Positions 36,857 through 43,896 of a stretch of DNA of 43,896 nt are shown one piece after another. The stretch is from Acetobacter sicerae. Lineage in GTDB: Bacteria > Pseudomonadota > Alphaproteobacteria > Acetobacterales > Acetobacteraceae. Location of the stretch: contig NZ_JAAABN010000020.1 of assembly GCF_011516765.1 (NCBI RefSeq), positions 1 to 43,896 on the forward strand. The letters run 5' to 3'. The notes below the pieces were generated by a model, which was not told where the DNA came from, did not search any database, and saw nothing but the letters and a program-made list of their open reading frames with translations. The position numbers were made by a program, and so were the translations under genes. Every line of letters begins with the position of its first letter. Position 1 is the first letter of the stretch.

Positions 36857-38283
36857 GCTGGCACCCGCGCCGCGGCGGTAACACGTGGGCCGCTCAGCAT
36901 GGCAGCAATCAGGAAACCGAAGCCGGCCAGAATAGGGACGGCCGAAACAACGCGCCACCACCAATACGGCATCGATGCACGCACCGAATCCATCCACGGC
37001 ACGTGCTCGCCCCACAGCTCGCCCTGCACCAGTCCAGCCATCGTCAGGTCGGCGACCATCAGCGTCAGTCCACCCAGAATCAGCCAGAACGCGGCATTGG
37101 CACGACCATTGTGATAGCGCGCGCCGGGCGTGCGCTGCCACGCATGCAGCAGGGCACCGATAGCAATGAAGCTGGCAAAGCCGAGCATCGCCAGATGCGA
37201 GTGGCCGATTACCCAGTCACTGAAATGAATCAGCCGCTGCACAGGCATTGCGGCCTGTCCCGCACCCTGGATGCTCACCAGCAGGTAAAACACCACGCCC
37301 ACCGTCACAAAACGCAGAGGTACGTCGCGCATCGCCATGGCGCCGGATCCGCGCAGCGACATCAGCTGATTGAACACCACCATGATGACGTCGACGCCCA
37401 GCAGCATCGAAGCAGCAATCGCTGCGCGCTGGGTATCCATCGGAATGGCCGAGTACACGTAGTGATGTGTGCCATTGAGAGGGTAGACAAAAAACAGCAC
37501 CCAGAACCCGAGCATCGACAGAAAGTGGCTGTAGACCGGCTTGCCGGTCACGGCGGGGATGACGTAATACGACATGGACAGGATAAAAGGCGTCACCAGC
37601 AGGCCGACCGCGTCGTGGATCCACAAGCCGCTGAACGCCGCTCCCACGGCGCCGGGAGTGAACTCGGGAATCAGGCTGCCCATCGGAAACGACAGCAGGG
37701 TAAACACGCCGCCACCCAGCGCATACCACGCCGAAATGTACAGTCGATCGCGCTCAGGCCCGCGCACGATCGGCCAAAGAAACTGGACCCCGAGCAACAC
37801 CAGGCACAGTTCCGTCATCGCATTGATGAGCAGCGGAAACTCGGTCCATTCCAGTGGTTTGATCGCCAAGAGCCAGTGCGGCAGGTTCGCCTCGACTAGC
37901 GCCCAGCCCGGCAGCACCATGCCGAAATTCCACAGCACGAACAGCGTCCAGCCCAGGCCTCGGCTGGTCACCGCACGTCCCGACAATCGCGGCGTGGCGA
38001 AATACAGAAAAGCCAGAAACGCGTTACCCAGCCAGCCGAACATGATGCCCTGCGTATGGTTGTAACGCAGCAGACCCCAGGTCGCCCACGGTTCGCTACC
38101 AAGAAAATTCGGCAGCACGAACTTGATCGCGACGACGGTGCCGAAGACCGCTGACAGGATCAGCGTAGTCAGGGCCGCAAGCCCATGCGCACGCAGCAGC
38201 CCGTGTTCGGTGCCGGCCAACGTCCCGGTGATCGGCAGATCGAGTTCGCTGTCGCCGTGTGTATCTATCGCCACACTGCTCAT
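36853..38283 (-). CDS. ccoN: cbb3-type cytochrome oxidase subunit I
   Basis: 476 aa, 12 predicted helices. Ligands fit CcoN: H76 and H363 for heme b, H223, H273 and H274 for CuB, H361 for heme b3, and Y267 for the cross-linked tyrosine; all are shifted by 16 from the Pseudomonas stutzeri numbering (H60, H207, H257/H258, H345/H347, Y251). It reduces O2 to water and conserves energy at low oxygen. Overlaps the tsdA and ccoO genes by 4 bp each. Confidence 0.95.
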   Translation of the reverse strand: MSSVAIDTHGDSELDLPITGTLAGTEHGLLRAHGLAALTTLILSAVFGTVVAIKFVLPNFLGSEPWATWGLLRYNHTQGIMFGWLGNAFLAFLYFATPRLSGRAVTSRGLGWTLFVLWNFGMVLPGWALVEANLPHWLLAIKPLEWTEFPLLINAMTELCLVLLGVQFLWPIVRGPERDRLYISAWYALGGGVFTLLSFPMGSLIPEFTPGAVGAAFSGLWIHDAVGLLVTPFILSMSYYVIPAVTGKPVYSHFLSMLGFWVLFFVYPLNGTHHYVYSAIPMDTQRAAIAASMLLGVDVIMVVFNQLMSLRGSGAMAMRDVPLRFVTVGVVFYLLVSIQGAGQAAMPVQRLIHFSDWVIGHSHLAMLGFASFIAIGALLHAWQRTPGARYHNGRANAAFWLILGGLTLMVADLTMAGLVQGELWGEHVPWMDSVRASMPYWWWRVVSAVPILAGFGFLIAAMLSGPRVTAAARVPA

Positions 38284-39263
38284 GGATTGGGCGCGCCTTT
38301 CATGGTCGTACCGCCGGATGGCACCGATGCGCTGCCGAGCACATGACCGTTGACCGTCTTGCCGTACATCGAACTGGCCGAATCATGAAACTTGGCGCGG
38401 GTTGCCTCCACGGTTCCCAGATAGCGCGGATCCTGTGGACGATCCTGACTATTCATATAGGTCGCCACGTCCCAGGCGTCCTGATCAGAGAGGGTGTTAC
38501 CGCGACTGAGCGGCATGTTCGCCTTGATGAAGGCTGCTGCGTTCTTGATGCTGCCCATGCCGGCGCCCCAGTTGAACGACCCTGGCCCCCACAGGGCAGG
38601 AAATGCCATGCTGCCATCGGCGGCGATCTGACCGCCTCCGTCCTTGGCATGGCAAAGCGCGCATTTGGCCTCGTAGACGGTCTGCCCGCGGGCGTAGTCG
38701 GCAGGCAGCGGAGGTTTGTCGAGTTTCGGATAGCCACGGCCGGGAAGCTTGTCATCCACCGGCGCGCCTTTCGCCAGCCAGTAGGCGTAGGTCTCCAATG
38801 CCACGAGTGTCTTGTCACCCAACGGCGGCGCCTTCCCGTTCATGCTGAACTTGAAGCAGCCCTGCAGGCGTTCTTCGAATGTATTGACGTGACCATTCTT
38901 GGCTCGGTAAGCAGGATACGCCACGTACGCGGCCCACATCGGCGCCGCGCCGGCCTTACGGCCAGCGTCCAGGTGACAGCTGCTGCAGTGCAGCTGATTG
39001 CCGACAAACTCGGGCGCGTTCTCTTTCGGGTGCTCGAAAATCTGTTCGCCCAGGCTCACCATCTTGCCGAAATCGTCCTTTGGCATGGATGCCTCCGAAG
39101 GCGGCGCAAAGGGCTTCTTCTCGGGCTTCGGCGCCGCCGGTTTGGCAACGACGACCGCGACCGGCTTTGGTTCGTCGGCCTCGTGGTAACCCGAAATGAA
39201 AATGGTGCCACCGGCGATAGCCAGTACACCGACAACGGCGGCGATAACGTAAGAGGTTTTCAT
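38280..39263 (-). CDS. tsdA: TsdA-type thiosulfate dehydrogenase (diheme cytochrome c)
   Basis: 327 aa with a membrane anchor or signal (about 4-24) and a Pro/Lys linker. Heme 1 is CSSCH (93-97), followed by LDAGRKAGAAPMWAAYVAYPAYR and the RLQGCFKFSMNG box whose Cys136 is the distal ligand of the active-site heme in TsdA. Heme 2 is CALCH (201-205). TsdA joins two thiosulfates to tetrathionate and passes two electrons on; some members run in reverse. Encoded between its probable acceptor (the c4-like gene) and ccoN. Confidence 0.88.
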   Translation of the reverse strand: MKTSYVIAAVVGVLAIAGGTIFISGYHEADEPKPVAVVVAKPAAPKPEKKPFAPPSEASMPKDDFGKMVSLGEQIFEHPKENAPEFVGNQLHCSSCHLDAGRKAGAAPMWAAYVAYPAYRAKNGHVNTFEERLQGCFKFSMNGKAPPLGDKTLVALETYAYWLAKGAPVDDKLPGRGYPKLDKPPLPADYARGQTVYEAKCALCHAKDGGGQIAADGSMAFPALWGPGSFNWGAGMGSIKNAAAFIKANMPLSRGNTLSDQDAWDVATYMNSQDRPQDPRYLGTVEATRAKFHDSASSMYGKTVNGHVLGSASVPSGGTTMKGAPNP

Positions 39264-39940
39264 GGCTTTTCCCCGGGTGTGGCAGGTGTCTGCTCACTGA
39301 AGTAATCGGCCACGGCCTGGACTTCGGCATCGGACAGTTTTTTCGCGATGCCGCCCATCAGGCCCAGCGGACCGGCATCGCGTGTACCCTTGCGCCACGC
39401 CTGTAGCTGGTTCACCAGATACAACGATGACTGCCCGGCGAGTGCTGGGAAGTTCGCGCCCACGCCCACGCCGCCCTGACCATGGCACGAGCTGCAAGCG
39501 GGCACGCCATCGGACCAGCGCCCGCGGTTAGCCAGCTGCTCGCCTATGCTGGAAGCAGTATTACCTGCAGTCCCGGAAGCAAGCGGCGTGACCTTGGTCG
39601 GAACCGGCAATTGCGTGTAATACGCTGCCAGTGATGCCATCTCGTCGGCCGACAGAGCTTTGGCGATAGGCGTCATCATGGCGTTTTGCCGCTGTCCGCT
39701 GGCGAAATCGGTCAGCTGGTTCTGCAAGTACTCAGGCGGCAAACCGACTAGCCGGGGGAAGCCTGCCACCGCGTTGCCTTCGCCCATAACGCCGTGGCAG
39801 CTCGCACAGGGCGGAGCGCCATGGCCGTTGCCAGCATTTGCAATTTGCGCGCCCTGAGTCATGTTAGCCGCCGCGACGCTGCTAGTCATCAGAAGGACGA
39901 GAATCAGCAGGCAGGCGCGCAGTTCAATGGGCAGGCGCAT
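39260..39940 (-). CDS. Diheme cytochrome c4-like electron carrier (TsdB-like)
   Basis: 226 aa from the ATG at 39940, chosen because TGGAG lies 6 bp before it. A signal peptide ends near SVAAA. Two domains each have a CxxCH motif: CASCH (45-49) and CSSCH (149-153), each followed by a conserved FPRLVGLPPEYLQNQL or FPALAGQSSLYLVNQL box, typical of cytochrome c4. TsdB-like partners of TsdA belong to this type. It would carry electrons from TsdA to the oxidase. It overlaps the end of the upstream gene by 17 bp. Confidence 0.88.
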   Translation of the reverse strand: MRLPIELRACLLILVLLMTSSVAAANMTQGAQIANAGNGHGAPPCASCHGVMGEGNAVAGFPRLVGLPPEYLQNQLTDFASGQRQNAMMTPIAKALSADEMASLAAYYTQLPVPTKVTPLASGTAGNTASSIGEQLANRGRWSDGVPACSSCHGQGGVGVGANFPALAGQSSLYLVNQLQAWRKGTRDAGPLGLMGGIAKKLSDAEVQAVADYFSEQTPATPGEKP

Positions 39941-40694
39941 GATCGCTCCAGCCATAGCGGGCAAAGATTTTATATCCTTCGGGGCTTTTCAGAAACGCCA
40001 CGAAACCGGTGGTCGCCGCATCCTTCTGGCCCTTGGCCGTCAGCGCTACGCCGCAGTCGCGGTAAATGGCGTGGTCGGCATCCAGCGGTACGACGTCGGC
40101 AATGCCCGGATTGGCCTTGGCCCAGATTGCATAGATGATCCACGCATCTACGCTCGCATCCTGCGTCCAGCGCGCCTTCGCTTTGGCGCTGTTCGGCGCG
40201 TAGAAAACAATGTTGTGACGCAACGCCTGCAACGTGCGGATGTCGCCGTCACGTCCGGCGATGTCTTCCCACATGCCGACCTGACCGGCACCGTTGACCA
40301 CCATGACGCGCATACCCGGCTTGAGCAGGTCAGTGAAGCCACCGACATGCCGCGGGTTGCCGGGACGAACCAGAATAGCCGCTGGTCGCAGATACAGTGA
40401 TTCGATGGTCCCGTCGAGCATCGCGCCACCGAACTGCGTGACGAAGTCACTCATCATCGCTTCCGAGCCGCTGTAGATCAGGTCGCCATCCTTTTTGAAA
40501 TCGTCGGCCCAGGCGTCGGTGGGGCCAGCCGTGACGATGACCTCCACGCCGTGCGCATCGCCATAGGCTTTGGCAGCGGCTTTCATGGCAGGCGCCGGAC
40601 CACCCGGGCCATAGATGTGGATGACTTCCGCCGCATGGGCGCTGCCCAGTGATACAGCGAAACAGAAGACTGCAGCGATGGCCCGTTTGATCAT
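39924..40694 (-). CDS. Orphan periplasmic binding protein, ModA-like (2)
   Basis: 256 aa. Signal peptide MIKRAIAAVFCFAVSLGSAHA, then VIHIYGPGGPAPAMKAAAKAYGDAHG and YSGSEAMMSDFVTQFGG, VWIIYAIWAKANPGIADVVPLD-like segments of the type II binding fold, and FLKSPEGYKIFARYGW at the end. The fold is that of molybdate/oxyanion binding proteins. No ABC permease or ATPase is encoded nearby. Bound ligand unknown; a sulfur oxyanion would fit the operon. Confidence 0.8.
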   Translation of the reverse strand: MIKRAIAAVFCFAVSLGSAHAAEVIHIYGPGGPAPAMKAAAKAYGDAHGVEVIVTAGPTDAWADDFKKDGDLIYSGSEAMMSDFVTQFGGAMLDGTIESLYLRPAAILVRPGNPRHVGGFTDLLKPGMRVMVVNGAGQVGMWEDIAGRDGDIRTLQALRHNIVFYAPNSAKAKARWTQDASVDAWIIYAIWAKANPGIADVVPLDADHAIYRDCGVALTAKGQKDAATTGFVAFLKSPEGYKIFARYGWSDHAPAH

Positions 40695-40733
40695 GCCGTG
40701 TACCCCTACGTTAATGCAGCGTCAACACCCGAA

Positions 40734-41729
40734 TTATTTTTTGCCGCCGCCCGCGTAGGCCTTGAAGCCATAGCGTTCGAAGATGGCCAGCCCTTCGGGT
40801 GAGCGGACAAACTGCAGCCACTCACGGCCGGCTTCCTTATGCGCCGCGTCTTTCACCACCGCACCGCCGTAGATCGCCGTGCTGTTTTCTGATGCCGGAA
40901 TATCCACGTGCGAAATGGGATGCCCGGCCTGCTCCTGGAATATCGCTTCCGATTGCCAGGTCACGCCGGCTTCGGCCCTTCCCTGCATGATCCACAGCGG
41001 CGTCTGACGATGGTGGATGTGCGTCAGCACGGTACTGCCGTCCTTCCGCTTCGTTTCGTAGACCATGGTTGCCAGCGATGGACCGCCCGCCTTGGTCAGC
41101 GCATCGGTGATCTGGCGAGAAATGCCCTCGAACTCCGGGTTCGGCATGGCCAGCTTGATATTAGGCTTGGCCAGATCAGCCAGCTTGGTAATGTGCTCGG
41201 GGTTGCCCTTTGCAACCATGATGGTGAGCGTGTTGGTGACGTAGGGCACAGCCGGCGCGTCGAGCGTGCCGTCGGCGACAAACTGCTGAACCTTCTTCAG
41301 ACCTGCCAGATAGACATCCGGCTTGACCGTCCAGGTCATGTTACCGACAGTAACCGTGCCGCCGGCCTTCAGCTGTTTCATCAGCAAACCGGGGGGAATG
41401 GTCTCCCAGTAGATACGGCCCTTGAACTCGGGATGCAGTTTTTCGAACGCCTGCACTAGCGGCGCCATCGCAAAAAAATAGTTGCCACCGACGTACAGCG
41501 CAAGTTTGGGGTTAACCGGGTCACCGTGGAAATCGGCGAGATTGTCCGCATCAGGCACGGTAAAGTCGAAGCCGCGATCCGTGGCGTCGTCGTTGGCGCC
41601 GTTCTGCCAGGGCGGCGACAACGCCTCGTTGAAACGTTGCGAAGAAGCGTCCTGCGCCATGGATGGACTGGCGAGCGAGGTAAACAGTGCGCACAACAGA
41701 CCGGCAGCCAGAGTCGACTGTTTCAACAT
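40734..41729 (-). CDS. Orphan periplasmic binding protein, ModA-like (1)
   Basis: 331 aa from the ATG at 41729 (GGAG 7 bp before). Signal peptide to SPSMAQ. ALYVGGNYFFAMAPLVQAFEKLHPEF, GTVTVGNMTWTVKPDVYLAG and WLQFVRSPEGLAIFERYGF show the type II solute-binding fold. The TLTIMVAKGNPEHI segment is the usual hinge strand. It is paralogous in outline to the next gene, which is shorter. Like that one it lacks transport partners, so it may act as a periplasmic carrier or sensor. Confidence 0.82.
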   Translation of the reverse strand: MLKQSTLAAGLLCALFTSLASPSMAQDASSQRFNEALSPPWQNGANDDATDRGFDFTVPDADNLADFHGDPVNPKLALYVGGNYFFAMAPLVQAFEKLHPEFKGRIYWETIPPGLLMKQLKAGGTVTVGNMTWTVKPDVYLAGLKKVQQFVADGTLDAPAVPYVTNTLTIMVAKGNPEHITKLADLAKPNIKLAMPNPEFEGISRQITDALTKAGGPSLATMVYETKRKDGSTVLTHIHHRQTPLWIMQGRAEAGVTWQSEAIFQEQAGHPISHVDIPASENSTAIYGGAVVKDAAHKEAGREWLQFVRSPEGLAIFERYGFKAYAGGGKK

Positions 41730-41784
41730 GATGTATCTCCAAAGAAACGCATTCGAATTGGACAAGGAAATGGCGGACCGATCC

Positions 41785-42348
41785 TTACATCGGCATCAGG
41801 TCGTAACCCTCGTGCTCCAGCGTGGTAATCGTGGTCAGCCCGGACAGCGCGGTGGTGACCGACTTGTCCACATCTGCGTAAGTGAACTGATGCTCTGCGA
41901 CGGCCTGGCCACAGACCGCCACATCCACGCCAGCCTTGCGCAGCGAGGCAATCAACGGCAGGTTGGGATTGGCACTGCCGAACTTGGCCCGATACGCTTC
42001 GTCACTCAGGGCCAGCGACGTCGCTTCGCCATAAGCAATGGCCACAAATTTCAGGTGCGAAACCGGCACGCCTGATGCGACATACAGATTGACGGTGCGG
42101 GCCACGTGATCCAGCGACGGATTCACGTCGGCCGGCGTCTTTGAGCCCTTGGTCAGCGAAAACACGATCTTGTAGGTCGCATCTTTTTCGGGCTTGTAGG
42201 CCGCGTTGGGCAGCATGTGCATCTTGCCGTAACTCTGGATGGTCGGCGTGGTCCAGAAACCTGGGTCTGAAAAGTTATGCTGGGCAAACGCAGTGGAGGC
42301 GGCAAGTGCGAGATTGACAAGGACGAAGATCTTGGCAAAACGGCGCAT
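41785..42348 (-). CDS. Exported DsrE-family protein
   Basis: 187 aa from the ATG at 42348 (AGGA before it). Signal peptide MRRFAKIFVLVNLALAASTAFA. The rest is DsrE-like: KIVFSLTKG, HVARTVNLYVASGV, KFVAIAYGEATSLAL and VDVAVCGQAVAEHQF with a single Cys146 at the place of the sulfur-carrying cysteine. DsrE proteins move sulfane sulfur. Location in the periplasm, first in a thiosulfate operon, suggests a sulfur-handling role there. Confidence 0.82.
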   Translation of the reverse strand: MRRFAKIFVLVNLALAASTAFAQHNFSDPGFWTTPTIQSYGKMHMLPNAAYKPEKDATYKIVFSLTKGSKTPADVNPSLDHVARTVNLYVASGVPVSHLKFVAIAYGEATSLALSDEAYRAKFGSANPNLPLIASLRKAGVDVAVCGQAVAEHQFTYADVDKSVTTALSGLTTITTLEHEGYDLMPM

Positions 42349-42385
42349 GGTCGATAATCCTGTTGGTGGGTGAGTAGGATGCCCC

Positions 42386-42417
42386 AATCTGAAATGCAAC
42401 TAATCTGAAATGCAACT
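42386..42417. repeat. 16-bp perfect tandem duplication in the dsrE-like leader
   Basis: AATCTGAAATGCAACT occurs twice in a row (42386-42401, 42402-42417), followed by the related CGAATGCAAGTT. On the minus strand it gives repeated TTGCAT boxes upstream of the operon start. Could be binding sites of a regulator or a slippage product. Confidence 0.75.
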
Positions 42418-42441
42418 CGAATGCAAGTTACTGCGTAGTGC

Positions 42442-42458
42442 CATATCATTTTGATATG
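42442..42458. promoter_or_regulatory. Palindrome upstream of the sulfur-respiration operon
   Basis: CATATCA (42442-42448), TTT, TGATATG (42452-42458), a perfect 17-bp dyad about 95 bp before the first gene, next to a weaker dyad ATGAA-TGACG-TTCAT (42456-42470). It is a candidate operator. No regulator gene is adjacent in the window. Confidence 0.5.
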
Positions 42459-42855
42459 AATGACGTTCATCGCTTATTCTCTTTTGCGCGATAATTGCGG
42501 CTGACAACCTCATTAAGGTCGCCAGGCACGCCTTCATTTCCCAGCCGGCGCTTTTGTAGCAAAGACCTACTTGGCGTAGTGTTGCTCGAACGGCTATTTG
42601 CGGCATACCGATGACGCATTCGGGAGATATGATGCGCAACTACGCCACCCGCTTATTCGCCATGGAGCGCACCGCTTAGGCGGCCGAACGCGGAATTGTC
42701 GACGTGGGTAGGCCAGCCTATAATCAGGCCCAGAAACACTATAGGCACCTATATCCTGCTGGTGATTCTCGCCATCTATCGGTTACGCCTTTTTGCTAGC
42801 GCGATCGCGCTGTTTGGCGCGACGCACCGGGCACTGTCAATAAGAGAAAAAGCAT
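42459..42855. other. Degraded sequence left of the UDG-like gene
   Basis: About 400 bp without an intact gene. A frame beginning with MMRNYATRLFAMERTA (42631) has a Shine-Dalgarno but meets TAG after 16 codons. Sense-like sequence continues past it (AAERGIVDVGRPAYNQAQ), so it is probably a gene remnant. Confidence 0.35.
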
Positions 42856-43527
42856 TTGGGTAAACTCGGGGCCAGAACGCGCCGGTTAGACGACTCCAAG
42901 GCCGTGAACGCGAGGGTGCTTGGGCTCCACGCCGCCCATATTTCATCGTTGACGCGTTACGTGGAGGCACAGTCCCGGCCAGGAGAATCCTTGCCTTACT
43001 TTGACCCCCTCGACGGCGGCGTCCATGCCTCCATGCTCGTTCTCCTTGAACGGCCCGCTCGGCATCCGATGCGACCGCGGTTTGTGTCTCGGGACAATCC
43101 TGGTCCGGCTCAGCAGAATCTCAAACGGTTTTTGCTGGAGGCCAACGTGCCGCGCAAGATGACGGTGCTTTGGAACCTGATCCCCTGGCTTCCGCCGGAC
43201 GATCATCCGGTCAGCTCGGTTCGCCGGGCAGACATTGCTGCGGGATTGGCCGCACTGCCCGTTTTGCTTGGGCTGTTGCCCGCTCTGCGGGTCGTCGTAC
43301 TAGCGGGCCGCACCGCGTCTGGCGCCATACCCACCGTCCACCAATGGCGCCCGGAAATCCCCATCTTGACGATGCCGCATCCTAGCCCTTTGTCGGTCAA
43401 CCAGCATCCCGAGGTCGCCCGACGCATCGTGAGCGCGCTGCGCCAGGCCCGTCGCCTCACCCGTCAATCAGCCGCCGTTGCTTTTAATGAGGCGATGCAC
43501 GGTGAAACAAACAGGTCGCCCCGATAA
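42856..43527 (+). CDS. Uracil-DNA glycosylase-like protein
   Basis: 223 aa with a TTG start. RFVSRDNPGPAQQNLKRFL and TVLWNLIPWLPPDDH resemble the uracil-binding and water-activating parts of the UDG fold, and LTMPHPSPLSVNQH is the C-terminal His motif. An acidic catalytic GxDPxP motif is not evident, so activity is doubtful. The 3' end overlaps the neighbouring transporter remnant by 64 bp. It is unlike the plasmid genes on the left. Confidence 0.7.
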   Translation: MGKLGARTRRLDDSKAVNARVLGLHAAHISSLTRYVEAQSRPGESLPYFDPLDGGVHASMLVLLERPARHPMRPRFVSRDNPGPAQQNLKRFLLEANVPRKMTVLWNLIPWLPPDDHPVSSVRRADIAAGLAALPVLLGLLPALRVVVLAGRTASGAIPTVHQWRPEIPILTMPHPSPLSVNQHPEVARRIVSALRQARRLTRQSAAVAFNEAMHGETNRSPR

Positions 43528-43793
43528 GCCCCGGCCACGGTACGACCCGCGACGATGATCCAAAGCAACGCAAGCATGGCGCCAAGGCATGTCCCGACGA
43601 TGTTGAAAAAACTCAGATGGAGCAGGGCCCCCAGCTTCAGCGTGGCAACGGTGTAGACCCCCAGTGGAAAGGTAAAGCCCCACCAGCCCAAGTTGAATGG
43701 CATGGAAGCCCGCATGTAGCGCACCGTGATGAGCATCGCCATGAGCATCCACCACAAGCCGAGCCCCCATAGCAGTAAGCCGGTAGAGGCCAT
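43464..43793 (-). pseudogene. Truncated TDT-family transporter (TehA/Mae1/SSU1 type)
   Basis: 109 aa, only the C-terminal third of a protein of about 330 aa. RYMRASMPFNLGWWGFTFPLGVYTVATLKLG and FFNIVGTCLGAMLALLWIIVAGRTV are the last helices of the family. A TAG in the same frame lies 15 bp before its first ATG, so the N-terminal part is missing. Family members export C4-dicarboxylates, sulfite or tellurite-related anions. The sequence end limits what can be said. Confidence 0.65.
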
Positions 43794-43843
43794 CGTGTGG
43801 ATGGTACGCTAAACAACGTTTGGCATGAACAATAAAGGAACGA

Positions 43844-43896
43844 TCAGGCGGCACGAGCCTGTTTCGACAGATTGAGCGTCTTGCGGCCCGCAGAAG
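43844..43896 (-). CDS. Possible C-terminal end of a leftward gene
   Basis: The frame SAGRKTLNLSKQARAA followed by TGA runs in from the window edge. It looks protein-like but only 17 codons are seen and no family can be assigned. Confidence 0.25.
   Translation of the reverse strand, partial: SAGRKTLNLSKQARAA

Noticed and set aside
37003..37899. Rightward 298-aa frame inside ccoN
   Set aside because: Antisense to ccoN, which has all its metal ligands.

Overview
The window looks like DNA of an alphaproteobacterium, most likely an acetic-acid bacterium (Acetobacteraceae). This rests on a high-GC gene set, an alphaproteobacterial type initiator tRNA, an IS1031/IS5-type transposase remnant, and a plasmid/ICE gene set (DUF736, DUF2840, DUF2285, DUF2493, DUF932, RepA-ParA, TraF-relaxase-TraG) typical of conjugative elements in this class. 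No database could be consulted, so the host assignment is inference.

Left part (1-33.3 kb): a mobile element. A large serine recombinase lies against the 3' end of tRNA-fMet, and its last codons are read from the tRNA gene itself, marking the probable att site. Next come a long ParB-like protein, a broken hypothetical gene, and metal/oxyanion cargo: arsRCBHO, a VIT1/CCC1 transporter, cytochrome b561 and chrA. A block of plasmid-housekeeping genes follows (DUF932, Toprim, DUF2493, DUF736 and small proteins), with several conspicuous intergenic hairpins.

At 18.8-20.3 kb lies a control module that resembles the QseC/QseM/FseA circuit of Mesorhizobium ICEMlSym: an XRE regulator, a DUF2285 protein, and a DUF6499+DUF2285 activator split by a +1 frameshift. 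After a SulP transporter and an arsO relic comes an excisionase-like HTH gene. It leads a tightly overlapping operon: repA, parA, DNA methyltransferase, RHH protein, DUF2840, traF, DUF736 and lytic transglycosylase. The relaxase, parDE and traG/virD4 with an RHH partner follow. The 3' end of repA holds DnaA boxes, three iteron-like repeats and an AT-rich stretch, a good oriV candidate. A palindromic operator is shared between the xre promoter and the parB/recombinase intergenic region. No trb/virB mating-pair genes follow traG here, so transfer would need help or genes outside the window.

Junction (33.3-35.3 kb): AT-richer DNA with a HEPN-like gene and a truncated IS5/IS1031-type insertion sequence.

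Right part (35.3-42.4 kb): a compact leftward operon for periplasmic sulfur-compound respiration. In order of transcription it encodes an exported DsrE-like protein, two orphan ModA-like binding proteins, a diheme cytochrome c4-like protein, a TsdA-type thiosulfate dehydrogenase, CcoN, a triheme CcoO-CcoP fusion and a one-TM small protein. Electrons would pass from thiosulfate via TsdA and the c4-like cytochrome to the cbb3-type oxidase. The remaining sequence holds degraded DNA, a uracil-DNA-glycosylase-like gene and a truncated TDT-family transporter.
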